From: an uncultured Bacteroides sp.
GTDB lineage: Bacteria; Bacteroidota; Bacteroidia; Bacteroidales; Bacteroidaceae
Reading direction: 5' to 3'
Assembly: GCA_947074345.1 (NCBI GenBank)
Contig: CAMTPH010000015.1
Location: 1 to 41,313 of the forward strand
Length of the DNA: 41,313 nucleotides
Within the stretch, counting starts at the first letter, position 1; each line of letters starts with the position of its first letter. This document shows positions 1 through 8,956 of the stretch, one piece after another. The notes beneath the pieces are model-generated. The model was not told the origin of the DNA, searched no databases, and saw only the letters and a program-made list of their open reading frames with translations. The position numbers and the translations under genes were made by a program.

Positions 1-13
1 ATTTGTGGTTAGT

Positions 14-55
14 GCCATCAGTTTTCTGAGACAGAAAACTGATGGCTTACTTTTT
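14..55 (+). terminator. Intrinsic terminator of a gene left of the window
   Basis: A perfect 15-bp inverted repeat (14-28 with 32-46, loop of three bases) is followed by TTACTTTTT. It probably ends a plus-strand gene lying left of the window. No coding sequence is visible before it. Confidence 0.75.
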
Positions 56-410
56 AATATTATGGAACAACAAATAAAAAAAAGGACTTCGATGGGTCCT
101 GTGTATTATTATTGTATAGATATTAGAAATCCTTTCTCTGATTTATGATCAAAGAAAGGATTTCTAATTTGAGTATACTGCCTTTAACTATTTCACGTAT
201 TAAAGTCAGTGCTTATTATTTATTTGTTTTCTTTTTCTTCATATATAAGGGGTTAGATGGACAAGAAGAGGATGAAGTTTAGCAGGTAACGCATACCACA
301 TCTTTTACTGGGGAAAGAATTACTTATACCACTATTGGTAGATTTGTTACATAGTGTATAAAAAATGATGCAATGATGCAAAAATAGGGGTATATGAAAC
401 ATTTGTTATA
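47..410. other. Non-coding stretch upstream of the fructan locus
   Basis: This stretch is AT-rich and contains no ORF with believable length or composition. It holds a 16-bp inverted repeat (listed separately). The only start-to-stop run near 257-289 codes for about ten residues and has no support. It may contain binding sites for the fructan regulator, but no direct repeat stands out clearly enough to call one. Confidence 0.5.
122..168. repeat. 16-bp perfect inverted repeat with 15-base loop
   Basis: Bases 122-137 are the exact reverse complement of 153-168, separated by 15 bases. There is no clear T-tract on either side, so it is a poor intrinsic terminator. It may be an RNA hairpin or a protein-binding site upstream of the SusC promoter. 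Confidence 0.6.
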
Positions 411-439
411 TTTGAATTACAACCAAATAGCTATGTTTG
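411..439 (+). promoter_or_regulatory. Candidate promoter of the fructan operon
   Basis: TATGTTTG at 432-439 matches the Bacteroides -7 box TAnnTTTG. TTTG at 411-414 could be the -33 element, although the 17-base spacing is slightly short. A start near 446 would leave a leader of about 48 bases before the SusC ATG at 494. Confidence 0.6.
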
Positions 440-493
440 CACATAAGATAGTTCAAAACTATTATCTTATTATTAACTTTAAAACTATTACAA

Positions 494-3400
494 ATGTCGG
501 AAAACAATTACCTACGAATCTACGTATTAGTTGTATGCGTGCTAATGGGGATTTCCTCCTTTGCCCAGCATACAACTATAAAGGGGAAGGTTGTGTCGGA
601 TGCCGATAACGAACCTATTATCGGAGCTACTATTGTTGAAAAAGGTACTAACAACGGAACTGTATCTGATTTGGATGGCAACTTTATTTTGAACCTAAAC
701 AGTTCTAAAAGTCAAATTGTGGTGTCGTATATAGGGTATATCACTCAAACCCTAAACACTGCTCCTAATTTACAGATATCATTATTAGAAGACTCACAAA
801 ACATTGAGGAGGTAATCGTTGTGGGCTATCAAACTCAGCGAAAAGTCGATTTGACAGGAGCAGTGTCTGTGGTTGATATGAAAAAACCAAGTAGCGAATC
901 AAATCCAAATGTATTAAACTCATTGCAAGGCAAGGTAGCAGGTGTACAAATTAGCACTGATGCTGCTCCTGGAGGTGGTGGCACTTCGATAAGGATACGT
1001 GGCATGAGCACAATGAATGGAAACGATCCACTTTATGTAATTGACGGTGTACCCACAACAGAAAATCTTAATACTCTCAACTCTGGAGATATTGAATCAA
1101 TTCAAGTACTAAAAGATGCTTCGTCGGCCTCAATATATGGCTCGCGCGCTGCAAACGGTGTTATTATTATAACTACTAAAAAGGGACGTGGAAACAAGAT
1201 TTCTATTAACGTGGATATTAAAGGAAGTTACCAAACTGTGGCTAAGCAATTTGACATGTTAAATGCTCAACAATGGGGAGAAGCTTACTGGGCTGCAAAT
1301 CTAAATGCAGGACTTAAACCTAGTCACCCTTTTTATGGTAATAGCGAAACACCTGTACTAAAAGAATACCTCGATAATGATTTAAAGGTTAAATCAACTA
1401 ACACCAACTGGCAAGATGCTGTGTATAAAGCAGCTTGGACTCAAAACTACTCTGCAAGCGTAATGAATAGCAGTGATAAGGGTTCTATGATGTTCTCACT
1501 AAATTATGTCAATCAAGATGGTTTAATGAAACACAGTTACTTTAAACGTTACTCGGCACGTGTTAATTCATTGTATAACATCTCTAAATATGTAAAGGTA
1601 GGCGAAAACTTGATGATAGCAAAGTGGAATGACTTAGGTTACTCAACACAGACAGACCGAGGTATTCCTTATGGCGCTATGCGTCAACACCCAGCAATTC
1701 CTGTTAAAGATGCCGATGGTCTATTTACAAATCCTTTGATACTTGCTAACTCTGATATTGCTAATCCTGCACACGAATTATATAACGGACGTGATAATTC
1801 AAACGAGAGTTGGAGAATATTTGGTAATGCTTATTTAGAGATATTTCCAGTTAAAGGACTAAGCCTCAAAACAAACCTAGGTATTGAACATGTGCAATTC
1901 TTTAACCAAGCATTAAATCGAAAAATCCAAGAATCAGATAACAATTCTGTGACACGTGCTTACGGTCAAGGCGATACATGGACCTGGACAAACACCGCCA
2001 ATTATAACCTTGACATTAAGAAACATCATTTGAATGTATTGTTGGGTACTGAAGCTATCTCTTACAAATATCAGGGACTATCTGCTTTCAGAAATGGATA
2101 TATGTTCGAAGATGACCGTTACATGGTTATTGACGCAGGCGAAGGAACACAAACGAATGGAGGTGGCAAATCTACCTGGAAACTTTTTTCTCTGTTTGCT
2201 AAAGCCGACTATAACTGGAACGACAGATACTTACTTTCTGCTACCATTCGTAGGGATGCAACTTCTAGATTATATAAAGACCATAATACGGGGGTATTTC
2301 CTGCTTTCTCTGGTGCCTGGAGAATTTCGGAAGAAGGCTTCTTTGAAAACATTGAGTTCATCAGCAATTTAAAATTGAGACTTGGATGGGGACAGACCGG
2401 AAATTCGGCAATCAGCAACAACTACGCATATTACAGCACTTATAGATATGATATCGGGAATGGCGCCTATGACTTGAATGGTACAGGAAATAATACTTTA
2501 GCTGGAATTATTGTATCATCTAACGGTAATCGTAACCTAAAATGGGAAACTACAACACAGACTAACTTAGGTGTTGACTTGGGACTATTAGGCAATTCAC
2601 TTAACATAAGCTTCGACTATTATATAAAGAATACTAAAGACATGCTTACCATTCCGCCGACTCTTTCGGTGGCAGGCGAAAATGCTTCGATGTGGACTAA
2701 TACAGGGAGCATGAAGAATAAAGGATATGAATTAGTAATAGACTATAGAAGTCCTGAGTATGGTGATTTTTCATGGGGCGGAACAATGAGTTTATCGCAT
2801 TATAAAAATGAAGTCGAAAAACTTAATAGCTTCGTTAAATTTATCGGAGGAGACTACCGCTTAATAGAAGGAGAGCCAATGGGTGTTTATTACGGTTATG
2901 TGGTAGATGGTATCTTTCAGAACGACGATGAGGTTCGCAATCATGCTATACAACAAGGTAAGGGTATCGGTAGATTAAAGTACAGAGATATCAATAGAGA
3001 TGGATTGATAGACGAAAAAGATCAATGCATTATTGGTGATCCTAATCCTGACTTTTCAATTGGATTGAGTTTAGACTTTAAATATAAAAACTTTACCCTA
3101 AGCACTTTCTTTACCGGTGATTTTGGTTTTGACATATACAATACCACCAAGCGCCAACTAGACTTTATGACTTTTGGTGGAACCAGTACTAATCGTGGAA
3201 CTTCTGTACTACAGGCTTGGACACCCGATAACACGAATACTGCTATACCTGCACTAACAGTAGTTGATAACAACAACGAAACAAGAATGTCGACCTACTT
3301 TGTAGAAGATGGTTCCTATTTGAAGATGAAGTATCTCAAACTGCGATACGACTTCGCACCAAAATTGATTAATAAGATTGGTATTAGCAATCTAGCTGTA

Positions 3401-3547
3401 TTTGGACAAGTAGAAAACGTGTTTACAATAACAAATTATTCGGGCTTAGACCCAGAACTACCGATATCAGGCTATGGGGCACGCGTAGATGCTGCACCTT
3501 ACCCTATTGCTAGAACCTTTTCGATGGGTATTAATTTGCAGTTTTAA
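494..3547 (+). CDS. SusC-family TonB-dependent outer-membrane transporter
   Basis: This is the outer-membrane importer of the fructan locus, moving oligosaccharides into the periplasm with TonB energy and working with the SusD protein that follows. The 1017-residue product starts with a signal peptide ending near SSFAQ (residue 25). A carboxypeptidase-regulatory-like domain follows (about 27-100), then the SusC signature EEVIVVGYQTQRK (about 105-117), a plug domain to about 230, and a long beta-barrel ending in the aromatic-rich FSMGINLQF. Length is normal for the family. It is the first gene of a seven-gene operon, 23 bases before SusD. Fructan as substrate is inferred from the two GH32 enzymes, fructokinase and regulator downstream; the protein alone does not show it. 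Confidence 0.95.
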   Translation: MSENNYLRIYVLVVCVLMGISSFAQHTTIKGKVVSDADNEPIIGATIVEKGTNNGTVSDLDGNFILNLNSSKSQIVVSYIGYITQTLNTAPNLQISLLEDSQNIEEVIVVGYQTQRKVDLTGAVSVVDMKKPSSESNPNVLNSLQGKVAGVQISTDAAPGGGGTSIRIRGMSTMNGNDPLYVIDGVPTTENLNTLNSGDIESIQVLKDASSASIYGSRAANGVIIITTKKGRGNKISINVDIKGSYQTVAKQFDMLNAQQWGEAYWAANLNAGLKPSHPFYGNSETPVLKEYLDNDLKVKSTNTNWQDAVYKAAWTQNYSASVMNSSDKGSMMFSLNYVNQDGLMKHSYFKRYSARVNSLYNISKYVKVGENLMIAKWNDLGYSTQTDRGIPYGAMRQHPAIPVKDADGLFTNPLILANSDIANPAHELYNGRDNSNESWRIFGNAYLEIFPVKGLSLKTNLGIEHVQFFNQALNRKIQESDNNSVTRAYGQGDTWTWTNTANYNLDIKKHHLNVLLGTEAISYKYQGLSAFRNGYMFEDDRYMVIDAGEGTQTNGGGKSTWKLFSLFAKADYNWNDRYLLSATIRRDATSRLYKDHNTGVFPAFSGAWRISEEGFFENIEFISNLKLRLGWGQTGNSAISNNYAYYSTYRYDIGNGAYDLNGTGNNTLAGIIVSSNGNRNLKWETTTQTNLGVDLGLLGNSLNISFDYYIKNTKDMLTIPPTLSVAGENASMWTNTGSMKNKGYELVIDYRSPEYGDFSWGGTMSLSHYKNEVEKLNSFVKFIGGDYRLIEGEPMGVYYGYVVDGIFQNDDEVRNHAIQQGKGIGRLKYRDINRDGLIDEKDQCIIGDPNPDFSIGLSLDFKYKNFTLSTFFTGDFGFDIYNTTKRQLDFMTFGGTSTNRGTSVLQAWTPDNTNTAIPALTVVDNNNETRMSTYFVEDGSYLKMKYLKLRYDFAPKLINKIGISNLAVFGQVENVFTITNYSGLDPELPISGYGARVDAAPYPIARTFSMGINLQF

Positions 3548-3570
3548 TCTAACCAATAATACACTGAAAT

Positions 3571-5211
3571 ATGAAATTCTATAATAAACTAATAGCTATA
3601 TCTTTTCTGCTAGGGACTCTCACCTCTTGCACCGACTTTTTAGATGAAAGTCCGTATGGAGATTTTACTTCAGATCAAATAACAAATGAATCAATTGAAG
3701 GGCTTATGTCAGCAGCCTATGCCGGACTAGAAGGGCATTTCTTTGGTAATAATGAATCGTTTACAGCTCCTGTCTCCAACTGGGTATTCGATGTACGTTC
3801 AGACGACGCTTACAAAGGAGGGGGAGGTCTCTCTATGGAGGGTTCTATTCATCAGCTTGAGATCTCTAACCTCACAAGCGACAACCCTACTAGTGCGAAT
3901 AAATGGAAGAACAACTATTATGCTATCTCGCGTATACATAAAGCAATGCAAGCAGTTAATGAATCATCTGTTTCCGGAAAGGAATCTTTCATTGCAGAAC
4001 TTAAATTGCTAAGAGGCCATTTTTACTTTGACTTGATTCGTGTTTTTGAGCGTATCCCCTATTTTACTGAATATGCAGACCCTAATATGGTAAGTTCTAC
4101 CGAATTTACACGCACACAGATCTTTGAATTTATAAAAGAAGACCTTCAATATGCTTGGGAGAATTTACCTGAAAGCCAAAGTCAAGTTGGACGATTTAAC
4201 AAGTATGTTGCTGCTGCATATTTGACTAAGTTAAGTATAGAAACCGAAGATTGGAGAAGCGCAATAACTTATGCTGACTTTGTAATAAATAGCGGAAAGT
4301 ATCAGCTTTATGATAACTATCTCGATATGTCCAAGATTGCTTTCAATAATCAAAAGGAGTCTGTAATGGCTATTCAGTTTTCTACAGCCAACAACAACGC
4401 TCATATCAATTGGGGCAATTTGCTCAATACCACCTATTCTGATGGTAACCTTTTTGGAAGTGGAGACGACTTCTTTGTAGGTAGCCAAAATTTAGTAAAT
4501 GCTTTCAGGACCGACAATGATGGACTGCCTTATTTGGATGATTTTAACTCTGTGAATGTAAATGCATCTTATATGGGTAATGTAGACCCGCGTTTAGATT
4601 TCACAGTTGGACGAATCGGGATCCCTTTCAGAGGATACACCTACAATATGAATTGGTGCAGAGCCTATGATGTTTATGGCGAGTATTCGGGCAAGAAATG
4701 TATGATAGATCCCAACTCATCGGATATGGTACAAGGATTTCCATGGGGTGCATCAAGTTTGAATTACAGCATCATTCGCTATGCCGACGTTCTTTTATGG
4801 AAAGCAGAAGCTTTGATTGAATCGATTGAACAGCAAGACTTAGAGGGTGCCCGCATTCTAATAAATTCAGTACGCGACAAGACACGCCGCAGCATTGATC
4901 CATACTATACACCAGTAGAGCTTAACCCTATGATTACAAGTTATAAGATTGGTTTGTATGCAACAAGCGCTTGGACTCAGGCTTATGCTAGAAAAGCATT
5001 GCGAATGGAGAGACGCTTAGAGCTTGCTATGGAGGGACATCGTTGGTTTGACTTAGTGAGATGGGGAGAAGCGGTTAACATAATTAATAAATTTATGAGA
5101 GAAGAAGAAACGCTAAGACCCTACTATAAAGATGCAGAGATAAGCACAAACGAGATTTACCTTCCAATACCAAAGGATGAGGTAGACAACTCTGGTGGCT
5201 TATACGATTAA
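3571..5211 (+). CDS. SusD-family surface glycan-binding lipoprotein
   Basis: This is the SusD partner of the preceding SusC. In this family it forms a surface lid over the SusC barrel, binds the glycan and hands it to the pore. The 546-residue product has a lipoprotein signal with Cys20 in LTSC. The mature protein begins with the common SusD opening TDFLDESP. Further SusD features are the TPR-like helical region with LLRGHFYFDLIRVFERIPYF (about 146-165) and the C-terminal RMERRLELAMEGHRWFDLVRWGE block near 480-500. Length is usual. It is preceded by SusC and followed after 34 bases by a third surface lipoprotein, as in levan-type loci. Confidence 0.95.
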   Translation: MKFYNKLIAISFLLGTLTSCTDFLDESPYGDFTSDQITNESIEGLMSAAYAGLEGHFFGNNESFTAPVSNWVFDVRSDDAYKGGGGLSMEGSIHQLEISNLTSDNPTSANKWKNNYYAISRIHKAMQAVNESSVSGKESFIAELKLLRGHFYFDLIRVFERIPYFTEYADPNMVSSTEFTRTQIFEFIKEDLQYAWENLPESQSQVGRFNKYVAAAYLTKLSIETEDWRSAITYADFVINSGKYQLYDNYLDMSKIAFNNQKESVMAIQFSTANNNAHINWGNLLNTTYSDGNLFGSGDDFFVGSQNLVNAFRTDNDGLPYLDDFNSVNVNASYMGNVDPRLDFTVGRIGIPFRGYTYNMNWCRAYDVYGEYSGKKCMIDPNSSDMVQGFPWGASSLNYSIIRYADVLLWKAEALIESIEQQDLEGARILINSVRDKTRRSIDPYYTPVELNPMITSYKIGLYATSAWTQAYARKALRMERRLELAMEGHRWFDLVRWGEAVNIINKFMREEETLRPYYKDAEISTNEIYLPIPKDEVDNSGGLYD

Positions 5212-5245
5212 TATTGAAAGATAACCTTTTTAATATAGTATAATA

Positions 5246-6415
5246 ATGAATACACATATAAATAAATTATTACTGATAATATGCTTGCCCCTACTATTAG
5301 TAGCATGCAGCAATGTAGAATACACTCAAACCCCACTTGTTGAAAGTGTAAGCAATTTAGAGTATAAAATAGATGGAAGAAATGTTGTGCTTTCATGGAC
5401 ACTACCTCAATCCAATCAGCTAGTTGGAGTGAAGATTCAATGTAATAATGATGCTACTATCGATATTAACGAGTCGGTTAGCGAATACACTTTTGAACGA
5501 GTAGCATTGAATAAGGAATTAGCTTTTACTGTCAAACTGAAATATGTAGGTGGGATTGTGTCAACAGGATCAACAATACGCACTATTATAAACGGAGATG
5601 ACTCTGCAAAATTTGGATATCTCATTGCTTACGAAGACGAATCCTTGATTGAGGACGACGATGAGCAAGCCTCTTTACAATGGTTCAAGAACGAATACTC
5701 AAACGGTGAGTTGATATCCCCCTCTATGCTTACAACTATTGATTTAGGTGAGTTCTGTGCTATTTGGGTTCATATAGATCGCGTGGGAATAGGTTTTGGC
5801 TGGCAAAATCTCCCAAAGACTATCGTATCTGAACAGGCTATTAACGCATTAAGCAATTACTACAAAGAGGGAGGTAATTTATTTCTTTCTAATCATGCAA
5901 CACAGTTACTAGCACCTCTAGGACGTATTGCAGAGAATAGATCCCCAGGTATCTTTGGTGACGGCAATGGTGGAAGCGGAACAGATATTTGGACCATCAA
6001 CGCAAATATTGGCCTAGAGTACGACCAACAAAATCACGCTATTTTCAACGGCCTAGAAAAGTCAAGCCAATATGAACATTCTACTTTTCCAATTATTGGC
6101 CCAGGCGATAGAGAAGATCATAACTGCATGTGGGATCTGAACTCTTATGGATATCCAGCACTATATCCTGATTTACAAAACGTTGTGCAAGCATTTCAAA
6201 AAGAAAATAGTGCGGTGGTATTGGCTACATGGGGACACGTAACGGATTGGTGTTGTGCCGGCATGATAGAATTTCAGCCAACTACTACCTACAAAGGCCG
6301 TTGTATAGCAATAGGTCTAGCGGCTTATGAATGGAATCAAAATAGTGGTGTTAATGCTTATCAGCACAATATTAAACTGATGACAGCTAATATTTTACGC
6401 TATTTAGAAGATTAA
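5246..6415 (+). CDS. Surface lipoprotein at the SusE position, BT1761-like
   Basis: This is probably a surface glycan-binding protein of the fructan locus, by position equivalent to BT1761 of B. thetaiotaomicron. The 389-residue product has a lipoprotein signal with Cys21 in LLVAC. Residues about 35-115 look like a fibronectin-III-type beta-sandwich (alternating strands, [10 protein letters not shown]). Residues about 125-389 form a separate alpha/beta domain with [20 protein letters not shown], reminiscent of ThuA or glutamine-amidotransferase-like folds and probably of the DUF4960 type. I see no catalytic Cys-His-Glu set that would prove enzyme activity. The function is inferred mainly from context; the C-terminal domain is the uncertain part. 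Confidence 0.75.
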   Translation: MNTHINKLLLIICLPLLLVACSNVEYTQTPLVESVSNLEYKIDGRNVVLSWTLPQSNQLVGVKIQCNNDATIDINESVSEYTFERVALNKELAFTVKLKYVGGIVSTGSTIRTIINGDDSAKFGYLIAYEDESLIEDDDEQASLQWFKNEYSNGELISPSMLTTIDLGEFCAIWVHIDRVGIGFGWQNLPKTIVSEQAINALSNYYKEGGNLFLSNHATQLLAPLGRIAENRSPGIFGDGNGGSGTDIWTINANIGLEYDQQNHAIFNGLEKSSQYEHSTFPIIGPGDREDHNCMWDLNSYGYPALYPDLQNVVQAFQKENSAVVLATWGHVTDWCCAGMIEFQPTTTYKGRCIAIGLAAYEWNQNSGVNAYQHNIKLMTANILRYLED

Positions 6416-6433
6416 TTTAAAACATTATAACAG

Positions 6434-8932
6434 ATGTCAACTATAATAGAACGATGCATTGCAAAGTTAATAATTATGGGTGCTATGATTGTTTCAAGCG
6501 CTTTTACTTATACGACCTATGCTCAGTTAGTATCTCACTTCACTATGGATCTGCAAGATGGTAAAATTATTGATAAACAGACCGGAAATTCATTCTCTGT
6601 GATGGGTTGCTTAGAAGCAGAAGCCGTAGAAGGAATTGAAGGCACTTCATTGCGATTTGACGGATATTCATCTTTTGTGCCTGCAAAAATAAATATAGAG
6701 GCATTAGATAATCAAGAGCTGACCTTTTCATTGTGGTATGCAACTGAGACTTATCCAATGATGAATCCAGATTTAGCTAGCAATGAATTTACTTACATTG
6801 CAGGAAACTTAGACAATGATGCAAAAAGTGGTTTTGCTTTTTTACTAAGTAGTCAGGGAGATTATACTTTTGTTTTTTACTTGAGTGGATGGAGAGTTTC
6901 TTGTGCTGCCAATTCTAAGCTTTCTAAGTATCAATGGAATTATTTAGCTGCTGTTGTCGACATTCCTAATAAAGTGGTGAATCTATACAACAATAACAAA
7001 TTAGTTGGTCAAACTCCATTGAATGTTGAAGGGAGTATTTCTTCAGGCAAAGAGGATTTTATGATCGGAAAATCATTTGCAGATATAAAGAGTGGTCCTT
7101 TTCTGCTGAACACAATAAATGGGATATTAGATGAAGTTAGAGTTTATAATAAAGCGTTGTCATTAGATGACTTAAACAAAGTGTTACCTGAAAATAGACC
7201 ATCGCTCTACATTCCCGATAAACGTTTTGAGAATGACTTATTGCGTCCTAAATATCATGGTATGCCTGAAGCAGCGTGGACTAACGAACCTCACGGTTTG
7301 ATTTATCACGAAGGGAAATACCACCTTTTCTTTCAGAAGAATGCAAATGGACCTTATTGGGGTAAATTACATTGGGGACATATCACTAGCGAAAATTTAT
7401 ACGACTGGAATGAGGAAAAAATAGTTTTGGCTCCATCTGAAGCTTATGACATGAAAGGATGTTGGTCGGGTTGCGTTTACATGGATTCTGAGATGACACA
7501 AGATTTGCCTTATATCTATTATACGGCAGTAGATAATGAGAAAGCGTCTATAGCCTCTGCTATTCCTAGTAGTCATGATTTGATAGATTGGGATAAAACA
7601 ACTACTAATCCTATTATTTCACAGCGCCCATCAGGACTAAGTGATGACTTACGCGATCCATACATATTTAGTAATAACGGTGAGCATTATATGATAGTAG
7701 GTGCGAGCCATAATAATATTGGTGCAGCCACGCTTCATAAATACAACAAGACTTTAAAAACATGGAGCAATGATGGAACTGTTTTCTTTAAAGGAAACAA
7801 CGCTGCAATTGCTGGTCGCTATTGGGAAATGCCTGTATGCGTGCCTATGAATGACGGGAAATGGCTCTTTTTGGTTACTCCTTTAGAAAGCAGACGCGGT
7901 GTGGAAACTTTATATTGGGTAGGCACCCTTAATGATGATGCTACTTTCAATCCACTACCTACATTTATAAATGAACCTAAAGAGGTAGATCTGGGTAATA
8001 TTAGTGAACATGGTTATGGTATGCTATCGCCTTCCTTATGTAAGTTAGATGATAATAAATATGTTGCCGTAGGTATTGTTCCGGATAAGTTGAGTTCGGA
8101 ATACAATCATTCCCTAGGCTGGGCACACACTTTTAGTCTACCTCGGGAGTTAACTATAGATAGTAATAATAATCTAATTCAAAAACCATATTCTAAGTTG
8201 AATGATTTAAGAAGTAATGTAAAATACAACTCCACGAACAATCAATTAGAAGGAAGTCAAAGCCTGAATCCTATATCTGGACGTTCTTTGGAACTATTGA
8301 TAAATTTCAAAGTAGGCGATTCTGAAAAAGTTGGTTTTAAGATTTTTAAAACTGGGAATAGAGCAGTTGAGATCTACTACGAACATTCTTTAAATAAAAT
8401 TTCTGTAGATGCACGTAATATTGATCGTTGGAAAAACGATGAAGGCTTTTTCAATGGTCTTTACGAAGCATACCTACCAGAGCGATTGACCAAAGGACAC
8501 GATTGTAAGTTGAATGTCTTCGTAGATCACTCCATAATTGATATTTTTATAAATGACAAATGGGCCTTTTCGTTACGAGTATTCCCTACTGATGAGTTGG
8601 CAAATGATGTGGAGGTTTATAGTGAAGGAGGAGTGACAAGTTTTGACCAAATAAATGCTTGGGTATTAGATAAACAAAACAAAGACGTTGGTATCAATGA
8701 AACAACAAAAAAAAACGGTATTACACTGACGACGCTTGGCAACCAAATGATTTATGACAATGTAGAACCGGGAAGCGACATTTACATTCACACCGCTAGT
8801 GGGATTATGATTCATCAAGAGAAAGCGAGTGGTAGTAATGGTGTAATTAAGTTGTCAACTCCGAAAATGTATATTGTGACTGTTAAAAACACAGCTGGTG
8901 TATTTAGCCAGAAAATATTAAACAACGATTAA
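6434..8932 (+). CDS. LamG-GH32 protein with altered nucleophile motif and sorting-tail-like end
   Basis: An exported GH32-family protein of 832 residues, much longer than a plain GH32 enzyme. Domains in order are a signal peptide ending near TTYA (residue 30), a LamG/concanavalin-like sandwich (about 32-245), a five-bladed GH32 propeller (about 265-600), a C-terminal beta-sandwich (about 610-755), and a short tail (about 760-832) resembling a type A type IX sorting domain. In the propeller the usual WMNDPNG block is WTNEPHG, so Glu285 stands where the family has its Asp nucleophile. The transition-state stabiliser is kept as Asp408 in LRDP, and the acid/base as Glu465 in WEMP. It lies between the surface lipoprotein and a canonical GH32 gene. 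It may be an endo-acting fructanase, a transfructosylase or a binding protein; family membership is sure, activity is not. Confidence 0.88.
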   Translation: MSTIIERCIAKLIIMGAMIVSSAFTYTTYAQLVSHFTMDLQDGKIIDKQTGNSFSVMGCLEAEAVEGIEGTSLRFDGYSSFVPAKINIEALDNQELTFSLWYATETYPMMNPDLASNEFTYIAGNLDNDAKSGFAFLLSSQGDYTFVFYLSGWRVSCAANSKLSKYQWNYLAAVVDIPNKVVNLYNNNKLVGQTPLNVEGSISSGKEDFMIGKSFADIKSGPFLLNTINGILDEVRVYNKALSLDDLNKVLPENRPSLYIPDKRFENDLLRPKYHGMPEAAWTNEPHGLIYHEGKYHLFFQKNANGPYWGKLHWGHITSENLYDWNEEKIVLAPSEAYDMKGCWSGCVYMDSEMTQDLPYIYYTAVDNEKASIASAIPSSHDLIDWDKTTTNPIISQRPSGLSDDLRDPYIFSNNGEHYMIVGASHNNIGAATLHKYNKTLKTWSNDGTVFFKGNNAAIAGRYWEMPVCVPMNDGKWLFLVTPLESRRGVETLYWVGTLNDDATFNPLPTFINEPKEVDLGNISEHGYGMLSPSLCKLDDNKYVAVGIVPDKLSSEYNHSLGWAHTFSLPRELTIDSNNNLIQKPYSKLNDLRSNVKYNSTNNQLEGSQSLNPISGRSLELLINFKVGDSEKVGFKIFKTGNRAVEIYYEHSLNKISVDARNIDRWKNDEGFFNGLYEAYLPERLTKGHDCKLNVFVDHSIIDIFINDKWAFSLRVFPTDELANDVEVYSEGGVTSFDQINAWVLDKQNKDVGINETTKKNGITLTTLGNQMIYDNVEPGSDIYIHTASGIMIHQEKASGSNGVIKLSTPKMYIVTVKNTAGVFSQKILNND

Positions 8933-8956
8933 CCTATTAAAATAAGAAAGCAAGTT

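Noticed and set aside
122..168. Invertible promoter of the Bacteroides phase-variation type
   Set aside because: The repeats are only 15 bases apart with no promoter between them and no invertase gene nearby; a hairpin is the simpler reading.
394..609. 71-codon open frame overlapping the start of SusC
   Set aside because: It overlaps the promoter and the SusC signal sequence in another frame and has no family-like content.
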